Below are positions 34,044-44,040 of a DNA stretch of 64,000 nucleotides, one piece after another. The stretch spans positions 504,080 through 568,079 of the forward strand of contig NZ_JABMJG010000005.1 of assembly GCF_013376045.1 (NCBI RefSeq). The letters run 5' to 3'. Position 1 is the stretch's first letter; the number at the start of each line of letters is the position of its first letter. This stretch comes from Variovorax sp. SG517 (GTDB taxonomy: Bacteria; Pseudomonadota; Gammaproteobacteria; Burkholderiales; Burkholderiaceae_C). The position numbers were made by a program, and so were the translations under genes. The notes below the pieces were generated by a model, which saw only the letters and a program-made list of their open reading frames with translations, ran no database searches and was not told the DNA's origin.

Positions 34044-35783
34044 ATGAAAACCTGCCAACGCCCCATGTCGATCACGCCAATCGCCTTTGCAGTCACGGCC
34101 CTGGTCGGTGCCACGCTGCTCGTTGCAGCCCAGCACACGCACGCAGCCGAAGCGGACGGCAACACCACCGAACTGCTGCCGACCGCGAACCCTTGCGGCA
34201 GCTGCGACCGGCCGATCGCCCAGGCGCCCACAGGCGCCGTCGCTCCGCAGAGCCTGCCCGCGCCGCCGCGCAACACGGGCGGCGCCGCCGGAGCTGCTTT
34301 CAAGCTCAACGACCTGCGCCTCAACGGCGTGAAAGCGCTGAGCAACGAGGAGCTGCAGGCCATCACCGGCCCCTACATCGGCCGCGACGTGACGCTCGCC
34401 GACCTGGAGGAGCTCGCCAAGGCCATCACCGCGCGCTACAAGGAGCGCGGGTACTTCCTCGCGCAGGCCGTGGTGCCGGTGCAGACGGTGCGCGACGGCA
34501 TCGTCGAGATCAGCGTGATCGAGGGCCGCCTGGGCAAGGTCGACGTGACCGCGGCGCCCGATGCGCCCATCGCCGAGTCGCGCGTGCGCGGCTTCCTCGC
34601 GCCGCTGCAGCCGGGTGCCGCCGTGAGCGCCCCGGACTACGAGCGCGCGATGCTGCTGCTGTCGGACCAGCCGGGCGTCAAGGTGTCCTCGGGCCTGCAG
34701 GAGGGCACGCAGCCCGGCACCACCGACCTCGCGGTGGAAGTGACCGCCGCGCCGCGCTGGGCCTTCACCGCCGAGGGCGACAACCACGGCACCAGGGAGT
34801 CGGGCCGCTACCGCGTGGGCGGCACCGCGCGCTGGCTCAGCCCCTTCGGCATCGGCGACAACCTCGACATGCGGGTGATGGTGTCCAACAGCAATGCGCT
34901 GCAGTTCGGCCGCATCGCCTACGAGGCGCCCATCGGCACCAGCGGGCTGCGCGCGGGGGTGGGCCTCTCGCGCGTGAGCTACGAGCTGGGCGGGCAGTTC
35001 GCCGACCTCGACGCGCGCGGGCGCGCCAACGTGCTCGACTTCTCGCTGAGCTACCCGGTGATCCGCCAGCGGCAGCAGAACCTCTTCCTGCGCCTGGGCG
35101 TGGACGTGAAGGACCTCACCGACGAACTGCGCGCGGCCGACTTCAATTCGAAGAAGCGCGTCAACGGCCTGAGCCTGGGCTGGACCTGGGAGCGCCGCGA
35201 CGAGCTGCTGGGTGGCGGCTACTGGGCCAGTTCGGGCACGCTGTACCACGGCAACCTTTCCATCCGCGACCCGGAGAGCCGCGACTTCGACCGCGGCATC
35301 ACCGGCCACCGCACCGAAGGCGGCTTCACCAAGCTGAGCTTCCAGCTCTCGCGCCTGCAGGCCATCGTGCCGCGCCATTCGCTGTACCTGTCGATCGGCG
35401 GCCAGTGGGCCAGCAAGAACCTCGACGCGTCCGAGAAGCTCGCGCTCGGCGGCGCGCGCGCGGTGCGTGCGTACCCCTCGGGCGAACTGCTGGTGGACCA
35501 GGGCGTGATCGGCACCGTCGAATGGCGCTGGTCGCTCAACGAGGAGCTCACGCCCTTCCTGTTCTACGACGCCGCGCACGGAAAGATCGTGCGCAACCCG
35601 ACGCCCTACGACGGCGTCAACAGCCACAGCCTGCGCGGCTACGGCGTGGGCCTGAGCTGGTCGCGCCCGGGCAACTTCTCGATCAATGCGACGCTGGCCT
35701 GGCGCGCGGGCACGCCGCCGGCGCAGACCGATGGCGGGGGCCGCAACCCGCGCCTTTTCGTGCAGCTCATCAAGGCGTTCTGA
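34044..35783 (+). CDS. TpsB outer-membrane transporter (ShlB/FhaC/HecB family)
   Basis: A 579-residue two-partner-secretion pore. After a signal peptide (ending near QHTHAAEA) and a Pro-rich linker come POTRA domains: LNDLRLNGVKALSNEELQAI and AITARYKERGYFLAQAVVPVQ, then GIVEISVIEGRLGKVDV. From about residue 235 the protein is a run of amphipathic strands ending in a C-terminal Phe (LFVQLIKAF), the outer-membrane beta-barrel insertion signal. It exports the downstream TpsA. It begins one base after the CHAT gene stop and ends two bases before tpsA. Confidence 0.95.
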   Translation: MKTCQRPMSITPIAFAVTALVGATLLVAAQHTHAAEADGNTTELLPTANPCGSCDRPIAQAPTGAVAPQSLPAPPRNTGGAAGAAFKLNDLRLNGVKALSNEELQAITGPYIGRDVTLADLEELAKAITARYKERGYFLAQAVVPVQTVRDGIVEISVIEGRLGKVDVTAAPDAPIAESRVRGFLAPLQPGAAVSAPDYERAMLLLSDQPGVKVSSGLQEGTQPGTTDLAVEVTAAPRWAFTAEGDNHGTRESGRYRVGGTARWLSPFGIGDNLDMRVMVSNSNALQFGRIAYEAPIGTSGLRAGVGLSRVSYELGGQFADLDARGRANVLDFSLSYPVIRQRQQNLFLRLGVDVKDLTDELRAADFNSKKRVNGLSLGWTWERRDELLGGGYWASSGTLYHGNLSIRDPESRDFDRGITGHRTEGGFTKLSFQLSRLQAIVPRHSLYLSIGGQWASKNLDASEKLALGGARAVRAYPSGELLVDQGVIGTVEWRWSLNEELTPFLFYDAAHGKIVRNPTPYDGVNSHSLRGYGVGLSWSRPGNFSINATLAWRAGTPPAQTDGGGRNPRLFVQLIKAF

Positions 35784-35785
35784 CC

Positions 35786-38700
35786 ATGAAGCAACGCAAT
35801 CTTTTCCGCAGGCGCCCGTCGCATCGCCTCGTGCTGCGGCCTCTCGCGCTGTCGCTGGTCTGCGCCGGCCTCGGCCCTGCCGTGGCGCAGGTCCTGCCCA
35901 CGGGCTTCAACACACCGGCGAACAGCGGCGTCACGATGACGCAGTCCGGCGCGCTGATGAGCATCAACCAGCAATTCCAGCGCGGCATCGCCAACTGGCA
36001 GACCTTCTCGATCGGCGCCGGCGGCATCGTCAGCATCACGCAGCCGAACGCGAACAGCGTGCTGCTCAACCGGGTCACGGGCGGCGAGCTTTCCACCATC
36101 GCGGGCCAGCTCACCGCGAACGGGCGCGTCATCCTGGTCAATCCGAGCGGCGTGATGTTCAGCCAGGGCGCAACGGTGAACGTGGGCGGCCTGATCGCCT
36201 CCACGTTGGCGCTGACGACCTCCGACCAGAGCTTCATGGACGGCGCCACGAAACTCACGTTCGAGCGCCCCGACGCCAGCACCGCCTCGGTGCGCAACGC
36301 CGGCAACATCACCGCCGCGGGCGGCGGCCCGGTGGTGCTGATGGGCGCTGCGGTCGGCAACACCGGAACCATCACTGCCAACGGCGGCACGGTCGCGCTG
36401 GCCTCTGGCCGCAAGATCACGCTCGATCTGGTGGGCGACGGGCTCACCAACATCGTCATCGCGTCCGACGCCATGGCTTCGAGCGCGTCCGTAGAGAACA
36501 GCGGCACGCTGCAGGCCGACGGCGGACGCGTGGCCCTGATGGGCAGCTCCGCCACTTTGGGCGAGCTGGTGGTCAACCAGACCGGCACCGTGCGCGCGCG
36601 CACCATGGGCACGCGCAACGGCGAGATCTTCCTGGGCGGCGGCCCGGACAACCGGGTCGAGATGACCGGTGGCACGCTCGACGCCACGGGCGCCAATGCC
36701 GGCGAGCGCGGCGGCACCATCCGCATCGTGGCGGGGCAGGTGCAGTTGCAGGGCGGCGGCGTGGAAAGCCCGCAGGCCGCGCTCGATGCCAGTGGGCAGG
36801 CGGGTGGCGGTACGGTCTCGGTGCGCGGCTACGACGTGGCACTGGCGTCGACTTCAGCACTGCGCGCCAGTGCCGCCGGCGAAGGCGCGGGCGGCACCGT
36901 CGAAGTGGGCACGGCGGCGGGCCAGACCCTGCCGGACGGCAGCATTGCGCCAGTGCGCGAATCGCACGCGCAGGTGTACGGCGAACTGGCCGCGCGCGGG
37001 GCAGGCGGCGGCCAGGGCGGCACCATCACGACCGTGGCCGACGGCTTGCGGGTCGGCGGTGCGCGGGTCGATGCCGGCGGTGGCGCGGCCGGCGGTGCCA
37101 ACGGCAGCTGGCGCATCGAGACGCCCGCGGGCAATCTCGACGTCGCCAATGCGGCCGACGTTCCTGCATATCAGCAGGGCTATCCCGCATTGAGCTCCGG
37201 CGCGAGCGTCGACGCGGGCAGCATCGGCGCCGCGCTGGGCCGCGGCACCGACGTGACGCTGGCCAGCGGCGCGATCGGCGCAGGCACCGGCGTGAACTTC
37301 GGCGAGAACGTACAGGTGGTGAAGCAGGAGGGCGGCACCGCCACGCTGCGGGTGGATTCCGCGGGCAGCATCACCATGAACAGCGGCGCCGCCATTTCGT
37401 CGAAGCAGGGCGCGCTGAACGTGGACTTCAACGCCGATTCGACGGGTGCCATCGCGGCGCGCGCGGCCGATGCCAGCAAGATCTCCGTCGGCGAGTCGCA
37501 GAACGGCGAGGCCGACTATGCGGGCGCCATCCGGCTCACGCAAGCCACCATCGACGCCAACGGCGGCAACATCCGCTTCTTCGGCCAGGGCGATGCGCTG
37601 AATGGCCGCGCGGTGGGCGGCGCGGTCCCGAACGGAGACGGCGGCAGCCAGTGGAGCGAGGGCATCTACCTGACCGAGAGCACGCTTTCCACCAGTGCCG
37701 GCGGCAGCATCGGCCTGCGAGGGCAGGGCCGCTCCTGGGTCAGGACCAGCGATGGCGGCGATCCCACCTTCGAGTCCAGCGAGGGCGTTTCGCTCTGGAA
37801 CAGCACGGTGAAGGCCGGCGGCACCGGCATGGTGAGCATCGACGGCGTCGGCGGTGTCGGCGCCACGGGGCTCAACGTGGCCTTCGGGACCTCCATCGCC
37901 TCGTCCGGCGGCGACGTCGCGCTCACGGGCCGCGGCACCGACTGGACCGCCGACATGCCGGTCGGCAGCATCTTCAGCCAATCCGGCGTCTTCATCGGCG
38001 GCAACTCCGTCGATGCCGGCGGCGACGTGCGGATCTCGGGCACCGGGGCCAGCCTCGACGCGATGCGGCAGAGCGTGGCTTTCGCGACACAGGGGCGTTC
38101 GGCGGGTGGATCGAGCGGCGTGGTCGTCTCCGACACCGTCATCACGGCAGGCGACGGACGGCGCATCGACATCACCGGCCGCGCGGGCGGCGAGGGCTTC
38201 AGCGCCGCGCTCGACAGCGGCGGCGGCATCGTGCTGACGCCGGACAACAACCGGGTGTATGGCGTGGATGTGAGCGTCCAGGGGCAGTCCAACGCGCTGC
38301 GCGCGTCGGGCGGCACCGTCGCCATCGATGGCCAGGGCACCGATGTCTCGCTGCGCCTGACCAACTTTTCCGATTTCGCGAGCGCGTCGCTCGGCGTCAA
38401 TGCCGTGCCGTCCACCGACGCCCTGGTTTCCGTCGCCAGCGACACCGGCAAGGGCGGCAGCATCTCGATCAAGGGCCGCAACGTGCTGGTCGACGGGGTG
38501 ACGTTCTCCGAAGGCGATCCGCTGATCGCCCGCCTCGATGCCAGCGGCGCCACCGGCGGCGGCAGCATCGACATCGCGGCCACCGGCTCGATCGCATTGA
38601 GTTCCACCGCCAGCCTGCAGGCCGATGCCACCGGCACGGGCAACGGCGGCAGCGTGAAGGTCGTCGCGGGCGACTCGCTGCGCGCCTACGGCAGCCTGTC

Positions 38701-41194
38701 GGCGCGCGGCGGCGCCGCTGGCGGCAACGGCGGGTCGATCGAGACGTCGGGGCAGAACTTCGATCTGTCGGGCGTGCAGGTCGACGCTTCGGCGCCGATG
38801 GGCGGCGCGGGCAAATGGACCATCGACCCCTTCAACGTCACCATCGCGCACGGCACCGGTCCGGGCTCCCTGCCGACCAATCCCTTCGACCCGCTGACGG
38901 ACTCCACCATCCAGGACGGCGACATCAACGCGGCGCTCGACAAGGGCACCAGCGTGACCATCACCACGGGAACGGGCGGCACGAGCCAGGGCAACATCAA
39001 CTTCAACAGCGGCGTCGTGATCGAGCGCACCAGCGGAGCGGCGCCGGTCACGTTCAGGCTCGATGCCAACAATGCCATCGGCCAGAACCCGCCGACGGCC
39101 TGTCCGAGCTTCCCCTGCACCTTCGTGCCGACGATCATCCGTTCCACGACCGGGCCGCTCGACGTCGTCTTCAACGCCAATGGCGCGGCCGGAGGAGCAT
39201 TCCCCGGCAACATCGCCTACAGCGGACAGATCCTGACCAACGGCGGCAACGTCACGATGAATGCCGATGGCGCCAACTCGGGAGTCCAGGCCATCGCACT
39301 GAGCAACGCCACCATCGACACGCGCACCACCGCGCTGGGCGACGCCGGCCCCGGCGGCTTCGTGCAGATCACGGGCAAGCGCGGGGCGCCGACGTTCTCG
39401 GCCACCGGCGCGACGGTCGCGCTCAACGGCGTCAGCATCCAGACCAGTACCGGCGACGTATCGATCTCGGGCATCGGGGTGCAGGGAACGGGCGTGAGCA
39501 TCGGTTCGGCCGCCACTCCGAGCCAGATCCTCACCACCAGCGGCGACATCAGCATCGCCGGAGTCGGCAGCACCCTGTCGACCAGCTTCGGATCGACGAC
39601 CGTGCAGAGCGTCCAGCTCGACGGCTCGCAGGTCCGCAGCGTCGACGGCAATATCAGCATCCGGGGCCTTGCGACTGCCGCCGCGGCCGGCGACAAGTCC
39701 GGCGGCGTGCTGCTTGCCAACAACGCGCTGGTCACGACGCTTGGCGCGGGCAGCATCGACGTCTCGGGCGAGTCGCAGGCCGCCGGCGCCGGCCTCACCG
39801 TCGGCGCCGGCTCGCGCATCGACGGTAACAACAGCGTGTCGCTGCGAGCCGCCAACAACGGCACCGCCGACGCCGTGGTCATGGCCGGCACCGTCCGCGC
39901 CGGCAGCGTGCTGAACCTGCGCCCCGGCGGCGTCGATGCCGCCGGCAACGCGGTCGACCGCACGGCCAGCACCATCACGCTCGGCGGCACCGCGGCCAAT
40001 GGCTTCGCCGTATCGGCCGACGAGTTCACGCGCCTCGACGCACCCACCATCGTGGCCGGCAGCAACACGCACGCAGGCAGTATCAACGTGGTGGGCCCGC
40101 TCACCGTGCCCGGCGCGCTGACGCTGCAGAACACCGGCGGTGGCGGCGGCATCCAGCTCGGCGGCGCGCTCACGGCATCGACCGTGGGGCTGATCTCCGG
40201 CGGCAACATCACGCAGACGGCCGCCGCGCCGATCACCGCCGGCACGCTGCTGGCGCGTTCCATCGGCGGCAGCGTGCTGCTGGACCAGGCGGCGAACAAC
40301 GTCAGCGCCGACACCCTGGGCGGCGGAGCGGCCGGCGCCTTCCGCTACGTGGACGTGGACACGGTCAAGCTCGGCTCGGTGAGCGTCACCGGCTACGACG
40401 CGGCGGGCAATGCGCCGCAGATCGTGTCGGCCAACTCGATGGCCGCCGACACCGTGTTCGTGCGCACCCTCAGCGGCGACCTGCTGCTGGGCACCAACGT
40501 GAGCAGCACCGGCGGAGCCGACCTGGTGGCGGCCTCGCGCTTCCAGAACACCGGCGGCTACACCATTGCCGGCGCGCCGTGGCGCGTGTGGGCCGACACC
40601 TGGGTGGGCGAGACGCGCGGCGGGCTCGCGGGCTCGGGGCTTTATCCCAACCTGTACCACTGCGCCTACTCGGGCCTGTGCGCGGTGAGCATTCCGGCGG
40701 GCGCCAACCATTTCATCTACGCGCAGCAGCCGGTGGCCACGGTGCTCATCGGCAACGCGACCCGGCCCTTCGGCTATCCGAACCCGCTCTTCAGCTACCT
40801 CGTGACCGGGCTGATCCTGGGCGACACGGGCGCGGGCTTTGCGGGCTTCATGTTCTCGCCCGCGCTGCAGGCCAGCCCGCCCGGCGTGTACCCGATCAAC
40901 GGCGCCTTCACCTCGGCCGAGGGCTACAGGGTCAACGTGGTGCCGGGCAACCTCTTCGTGGGCGGCGTGCCCGACCTGCCTCGCCCCGACGCGCTGCGCG
41001 ACCTGCCCGCGACCTGGGTGTACGACCGCAACATCGGCCCGCCGCCGATCTGCTTCGCCACCGGACCGCTCGAAGGCGACCGCGCGACGCAGGGCGGCGA
41101 CGTGCTCGCGCGCGAATGGTCGCGCGTGCGCTCTCGGCCCAACCTGTCGAGCTGCGTCGACACCGAGAAGCGCAACGGCTGCGCGGATTTCTGA
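35786..41194 (+). CDS. TpsA exoprotein, filamentous haemagglutinin family
   Basis: A 1802-residue secreted beta-helix protein. A signal peptide (RPLALSLVCAGLGPAVAQ) precedes the TPS secretion domain (residues about 36-290) with NANSVLLNRVTGG, SGVMFSQGATVNVGGLIAST and related motifs; NPSG replaces the usual NPNG. The long middle is built of imperfect Gly/Ser/Asp-rich beta-helix repeats such as GGSIDIAATGSIALSSTASL. Near the end (about 1640-1735) an MBG-like domain is visible (RPFGYPNPLFSYLVTGL, GYRVNVVPGNLFVGG), common in large adhesins. The tail includes two Cys and ends NGCADF. Likely an adhesin or contact-dependent factor; no toxin domain is recognisable. Exported through TpsB. Confidence 0.93.
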   Translation: MKQRNLFRRRPSHRLVLRPLALSLVCAGLGPAVAQVLPTGFNTPANSGVTMTQSGALMSINQQFQRGIANWQTFSIGAGGIVSITQPNANSVLLNRVTGGELSTIAGQLTANGRVILVNPSGVMFSQGATVNVGGLIASTLALTTSDQSFMDGATKLTFERPDASTASVRNAGNITAAGGGPVVLMGAAVGNTGTITANGGTVALASGRKITLDLVGDGLTNIVIASDAMASSASVENSGTLQADGGRVALMGSSATLGELVVNQTGTVRARTMGTRNGEIFLGGGPDNRVEMTGGTLDATGANAGERGGTIRIVAGQVQLQGGGVESPQAALDASGQAGGGTVSVRGYDVALASTSALRASAAGEGAGGTVEVGTAAGQTLPDGSIAPVRESHAQVYGELAARGAGGGQGGTITTVADGLRVGGARVDAGGGAAGGANGSWRIETPAGNLDVANAADVPAYQQGYPALSSGASVDAGSIGAALGRGTDVTLASGAIGAGTGVNFGENVQVVKQEGGTATLRVDSAGSITMNSGAAISSKQGALNVDFNADSTGAIAARAADASKISVGESQNGEADYAGAIRLTQATIDANGGNIRFFGQGDALNGRAVGGAVPNGDGGSQWSEGIYLTESTLSTSAGGSIGLRGQGRSWVRTSDGGDPTFESSEGVSLWNSTVKAGGTGMVSIDGVGGVGATGLNVAFGTSIASSGGDVALTGRGTDWTADMPVGSIFSQSGVFIGGNSVDAGGDVRISGTGASLDAMRQSVAFATQGRSAGGSSGVVVSDTVITAGDGRRIDITGRAGGEGFSAALDSGGGIVLTPDNNRVYGVDVSVQGQSNALRASGGTVAIDGQGTDVSLRLTNFSDFASASLGVNAVPSTDALVSVASDTGKGGSISIKGRNVLVDGVTFSEGDPLIARLDASGATGGGSIDIAATGSIALSSTASLQADATGTGNGGSVKVVAGDSLRAYGSLSARGGAAGGNGGSIETSGQNFDLSGVQVDASAPMGGAGKWTIDPFNVTIAHGTGPGSLPTNPFDPLTDSTIQDGDINAALDKGTSVTITTGTGGTSQGNINFNSGVVIERTSGAAPVTFRLDANNAIGQNPPTACPSFPCTFVPTIIRSTTGPLDVVFNANGAAGGAFPGNIAYSGQILTNGGNVTMNADGANSGVQAIALSNATIDTRTTALGDAGPGGFVQITGKRGAPTFSATGATVALNGVSIQTSTGDVSISGIGVQGTGVSIGSAATPSQILTTSGDISIAGVGSTLSTSFGSTTVQSVQLDGSQVRSVDGNISIRGLATAAAAGDKSGGVLLANNALVTTLGAGSIDVSGESQAAGAGLTVGAGSRIDGNNSVSLRAANNGTADAVVMAGTVRAGSVLNLRPGGVDAAGNAVDRTASTITLGGTAANGFAVSADEFTRLDAPTIVAGSNTHAGSINVVGPLTVPGALTLQNTGGGGGIQLGGALTASTVGLISGGNITQTAAAPITAGTLLARSIGGSVLLDQAANNVSADTLGGGAAGAFRYVDVDTVKLGSVSVTGYDAAGNAPQIVSANSMAADTVFVRTLSGDLLLGTNVSSTGGADLVAASRFQNTGGYTIAGAPWRVWADTWVGETRGGLAGSGLYPNLYHCAYSGLCAVSIPAGANHFIYAQQPVATVLIGNATRPFGYPNPLFSYLVTGLILGDTGAGFAGFMFSPALQASPPGVYPINGAFTSAEGYRVNVVPGNLFVGGVPDLPRPDALRDLPATWVYDRNIGPPPICFATGPLEGDRATQGGDVLAREWSRVRSRPNLSSCVDTEKRNGCADF

Positions 41195-41202
41195 GGCGTG
41201 TA

Positions 41203-41258
41203 AACGCCGCTGCAAAGCGGCGTTAACGAAGCGTTGCGCGAAGAGGCATGGCCTCTTC
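41203..41258 (+). terminator. Two hairpins after tpsA
   Basis: AACGCCGC/GCGGCGTT pairs around TGCAAA (41203-41224), and GAAGAGGC/GCCTCTTC pairs around ATG (41240-41258). Both stems are perfect 8-bp and lie just after the tpsA stop, before the vgrG promoter. There is no U-tract, so intrinsic termination is plausible but not proven. Confidence 0.5.
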
Positions 41259-41404
41259 ATGCACGCAGGAATGATCGCGCAGTAGTTCACGCAAGGCGCG
41301 GGCAGCTCGCGCGACGTCATCGGCATGGGTGTCTCGGCACACAGAATCCCGACCAAACAAAGTCTTCGTCCTCGGCACGAGAGACGGTCTGTTCAGGGAG
41401 TTCC

Positions 41405-41449
41405 ATGTCCAACGTCAACGGCGCGCTCCTGCGCGCCTTTCTGCCATGA
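41405..41449 (+). other. Leader reading frame: likely the true VgrG N-terminus, out of frame
   Basis: AGGGAG stands four bases before this ATG, the only good ribosome-binding site here. It encodes MSNVNGALLRAFLP and then meets TGA inside an ATGA that also contains the ATG used for the rest of VgrG. MSN-type starts followed by a leucine-rich helix are usual for VgrG proteins. Adding one base at about 41447 would join LP to the RRRVSV that follows in the VgrG frame. It is either a one-base deletion (or sequence error) or a stop-restart arrangement. Confidence 0.6.
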
Positions 41450-44040
41450 GGCGGCGCGTCAGCGTCCGCACGCCTGCAGGCGATGCCCTTCGATTTCATC
41501 GACTGGCCGGCCGCGAGGAATTGAGCCGGCTCTACAGCTTCGATCTCGACCTGCTGGGCACTCACGACGCGATCGATCCGAACGCGTTGCTCGGAAAGTC
41601 CGCCACCGTCGTCATCCAGACCGAAAGCGGCGAGGCGCGGCACCTCGACGGCATCGCCACCCGGTTCGGCCTCTCGGGCGAGGACGACCGCCATTGCTTC
41701 TACCGGATGCAGCTGCGCCCATGGCTGTGGCTGGCGACGCTGCGCTCCGATTTCAGGATCTTCCAGGACCAGAGCGTCCCCGAGATCGTCGCGGCCGTGC
41801 TCGAAAGCTATGGCTACCCGCTCGAACGCAGGCTGGGCCGAAGCTACCGCCGCTGGAACTACTGCGTGCAGTACGGCGAGAGCGACTTCGATTTCATCTC
41901 CCGTCTCTGCGAACACGAGGGCATCTATTACTTCTTCCGCCATGAGGACGCTCAGCACGTGCTGGTCTTCGCCGACGACATCGCCGGCTCGCACGGACCG
42001 CTGCCTGGCGGCGAAGAATTGCGCTTTCACGTCGACGAGCAGGCCGGCATGACCGGTGGCCCGGATGCCGGCGAGCGTGTCTACGAATGGACGGCTTGCG
42101 AAGAGGTTCGGCCCGGCCGCTTCCTGCATGACGACTACGACGACCTGCACCCCAGGGCAGACCTGAGCCAGTCGCGGCAGAAAGCCGTCGGCCACGACCA
42201 CGACCGCTACGAGCAGTACGAGTGGCCCGGCGGATACACCCGGCTGGAAGACGGCGATGCGTATGCGGCCATCCGCAACGAGGAGCAGCACAGCGAACGC
42301 AGCCGTGCCCGCGGCCGCTCCAACAGGCGCGACCTCGCGCCGGGCTTCACCATGCGCCTGGCGGAGCATTCCCGTGCCGACCAGAACCGGCAATACCTGC
42401 TGCTCGGCGTTGGCTACGACCTGCGGGAGAACCTTCAGGCCTCCGAAGGAGCGCAATCGTCGGAAGGCTCGGTGCAGCACTTCGCGTTCGAGGCCCAGCC
42501 CACGAGCCTTGCGTGGCGGCCCCGGCGCACGACACCCAAGCCGCGCACGCATGGGCCTCAGACTGCCGTCGTGGTCGGCCCTGCCGCGGAGGAGATCTGG
42601 ACCGATCAGCACGGCCGCATCAAGGTGCAGTTCCACTGGGACCGGCTCGGCCGCCACGACGAGAACACCAGCTGCTGGATGCGCGTGTCCTCGAACTGGG
42701 CGGGCGCGAACTTCGGCGAGGTGGCGCTGCCCCGCATCGGGCAGGAGGTCATCGTCGACTTCCTCAACGGCGATCCGGACTGCCCCATCGTCATCGGCCG
42801 CGTGCACAACGCCGACCTCATGCCGCCCTGGGCCCTGCCCGCGCAGAAGCACCTCGCCGGCTATCGCAGCCGCGAGCTCGGTGGCGGCGAACGCGGCAAC
42901 CATCTCGCGCTGGACGACACGAGCGGCAAGCCGCAGGCCCAGCTCAAGAGCGACCACCTCAGCAGCAGCATCAGCCTCGGGCACATCGGCCGCATCGAGA
43001 GCACCGCAGGCCGCCAGGAAGACCGCGGCCAGGGCTTCGAACTGCGCACCGACGGACACGGCGCGGTGCGCGCAAGCGCCGGCCTGCTCATCACCACCGA
43101 GGCGCGGCCGAATGCACAGGCCCACATCACGGACATGCGCGAGACGGTCGAGCGGCTGGCCCAAGGTCGCGAGCTGCATGAAGGCCTGGGCCGGATGGCG
43201 CAAGACGTCGGGGCGCAAGAAGCGGGCGACCAGGACGAGGTGGTCCGCGAGCTCAAGGAGCAGGACGAGGCCATCCGGGGCAGCCCCGACGCGGCGGTGC
43301 AGGGCGAGTTCCCCGAATTCGCACGGCCGCACCTGACCCTGGCCAGCCCGGCCGGCATCCAAGCGGCTACGCAGGGCTCCACGCACATCGCCAGCACGGG
43401 ACACAACGCCCTCACCAGCGGTGCGCACACCAGTGTGAGCGCGGGCAGGAGCCTGCTCGCCAGCGCGCGTGACGCGGTGCGCCTGTTCGCCTGCAAGGCC
43501 GGCATGCGGCTGATCGCAGGCAATGCGGACATCGACATCCAGGCCCTGCGCAACAGCATCAACCTGCTGGGCAGGCTCAACATCAAGCTCGACGCGGAGC
43601 GCATCACCATCACGGCCAAGGAGGAAGTGCTGATCAACGGCGGCTCCAGCTTCAGCCGCTGGAACGCGCAGGGCATCGTGCACGGCACCAACGGCCTGTG
43701 GCGCGAACACGCCGCGACCCACAGCTTCGTGGGGCCCGCGAGCCGCGCGCCGCAGTTGGTGAACCAGGACCCGAACGCCGCCTTCGATCAGGAACTCATC
43801 TTCCATCACCTCGACGAGAACAACTCGACGGCGGCCAGGCAGGTGTTCAGGCTTGTGCGGGAGGGAGAACCGCCGCCGCGCAAGCCGGGGCCCGTCGGCG
43901 GACAGGCGCCGGGTCGCGGCGGAGCCATCACCGGCAGCGACGGCTCCACGCAGGTGCAGCGTGCCGACGCGCCCGAGTTCTACAAGGTGCGCTGGCTCGG
44001 GCGAGCTAAGGAGAGCTCGAACGCCGGAGGGAGCGCGTGA
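41446..44040 (+). CDS. vgrG: Type VI secretion spike protein VgrG (TssI)
   Basis: An 864-residue spike protein as read from 41446. The gp27-like part holds GREELSRLYSFDLDLLG and YGESDFDFISRLCEHEGIYYFF; the gp5 OB-fold holds HGRIKVQFHWDR and MRVSSNWAGANFGEVALPRI, then GDPDCPIVIGRVHNA. A helical insert (about 560-640) and a DUF2345-type beta-helix (INLLGRLNIKLDAERITITA) follow, with a Pro/Gly-rich C-terminal extension that probably docks the effector encoded next. The N-terminal 14 residues are in another frame (see 41405-41449). An ATG at 41329 is in frame but has no ribosome-binding site. The stop overlaps the lipase start. Confidence 0.9.
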   Translation: MRRRVSVRTPAGDALRFHRLAGREELSRLYSFDLDLLGTHDAIDPNALLGKSATVVIQTESGEARHLDGIATRFGLSGEDDRHCFYRMQLRPWLWLATLRSDFRIFQDQSVPEIVAAVLESYGYPLERRLGRSYRRWNYCVQYGESDFDFISRLCEHEGIYYFFRHEDAQHVLVFADDIAGSHGPLPGGEELRFHVDEQAGMTGGPDAGERVYEWTACEEVRPGRFLHDDYDDLHPRADLSQSRQKAVGHDHDRYEQYEWPGGYTRLEDGDAYAAIRNEEQHSERSRARGRSNRRDLAPGFTMRLAEHSRADQNRQYLLLGVGYDLRENLQASEGAQSSEGSVQHFAFEAQPTSLAWRPRRTTPKPRTHGPQTAVVVGPAAEEIWTDQHGRIKVQFHWDRLGRHDENTSCWMRVSSNWAGANFGEVALPRIGQEVIVDFLNGDPDCPIVIGRVHNADLMPPWALPAQKHLAGYRSRELGGGERGNHLALDDTSGKPQAQLKSDHLSSSISLGHIGRIESTAGRQEDRGQGFELRTDGHGAVRASAGLLITTEARPNAQAHITDMRETVERLAQGRELHEGLGRMAQDVGAQEAGDQDEVVRELKEQDEAIRGSPDAAVQGEFPEFARPHLTLASPAGIQAATQGSTHIASTGHNALTSGAHTSVSAGRSLLASARDAVRLFACKAGMRLIAGNADIDIQALRNSINLLGRLNIKLDAERITITAKEEVLINGGSSFSRWNAQGIVHGTNGLWREHAATHSFVGPASRAPQLVNQDPNAAFDQELIFHHLDENNSTAARQVFRLVREGEPPPRKPGPVGGQAPGRGGAITGSDGSTQVQRADAPEFYKVRWLGRAKESSNAGGSA

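Noticed and set aside
35786..41194. Repeats inside tpsA as a CRISPR array or tandem DNA repeat
   Set aside because: The repetition is at the protein level (beta-helix units) with no constant repeat or spacer length in the DNA.
36854..41356. A 1500-codon minus-strand frame opposite tpsA
   Set aside because: It mirrors the repeated GC-rich tpsA sequence, has no domains or ribosome-binding site, and tpsA itself has clear signal peptide and TPS motifs.
41329..41445. The longer in-frame VgrG start at 41329
   Set aside because: The extra 39 residues do not look like a VgrG N-terminus and there is no ribosome-binding site; the leader at 41405 has one.
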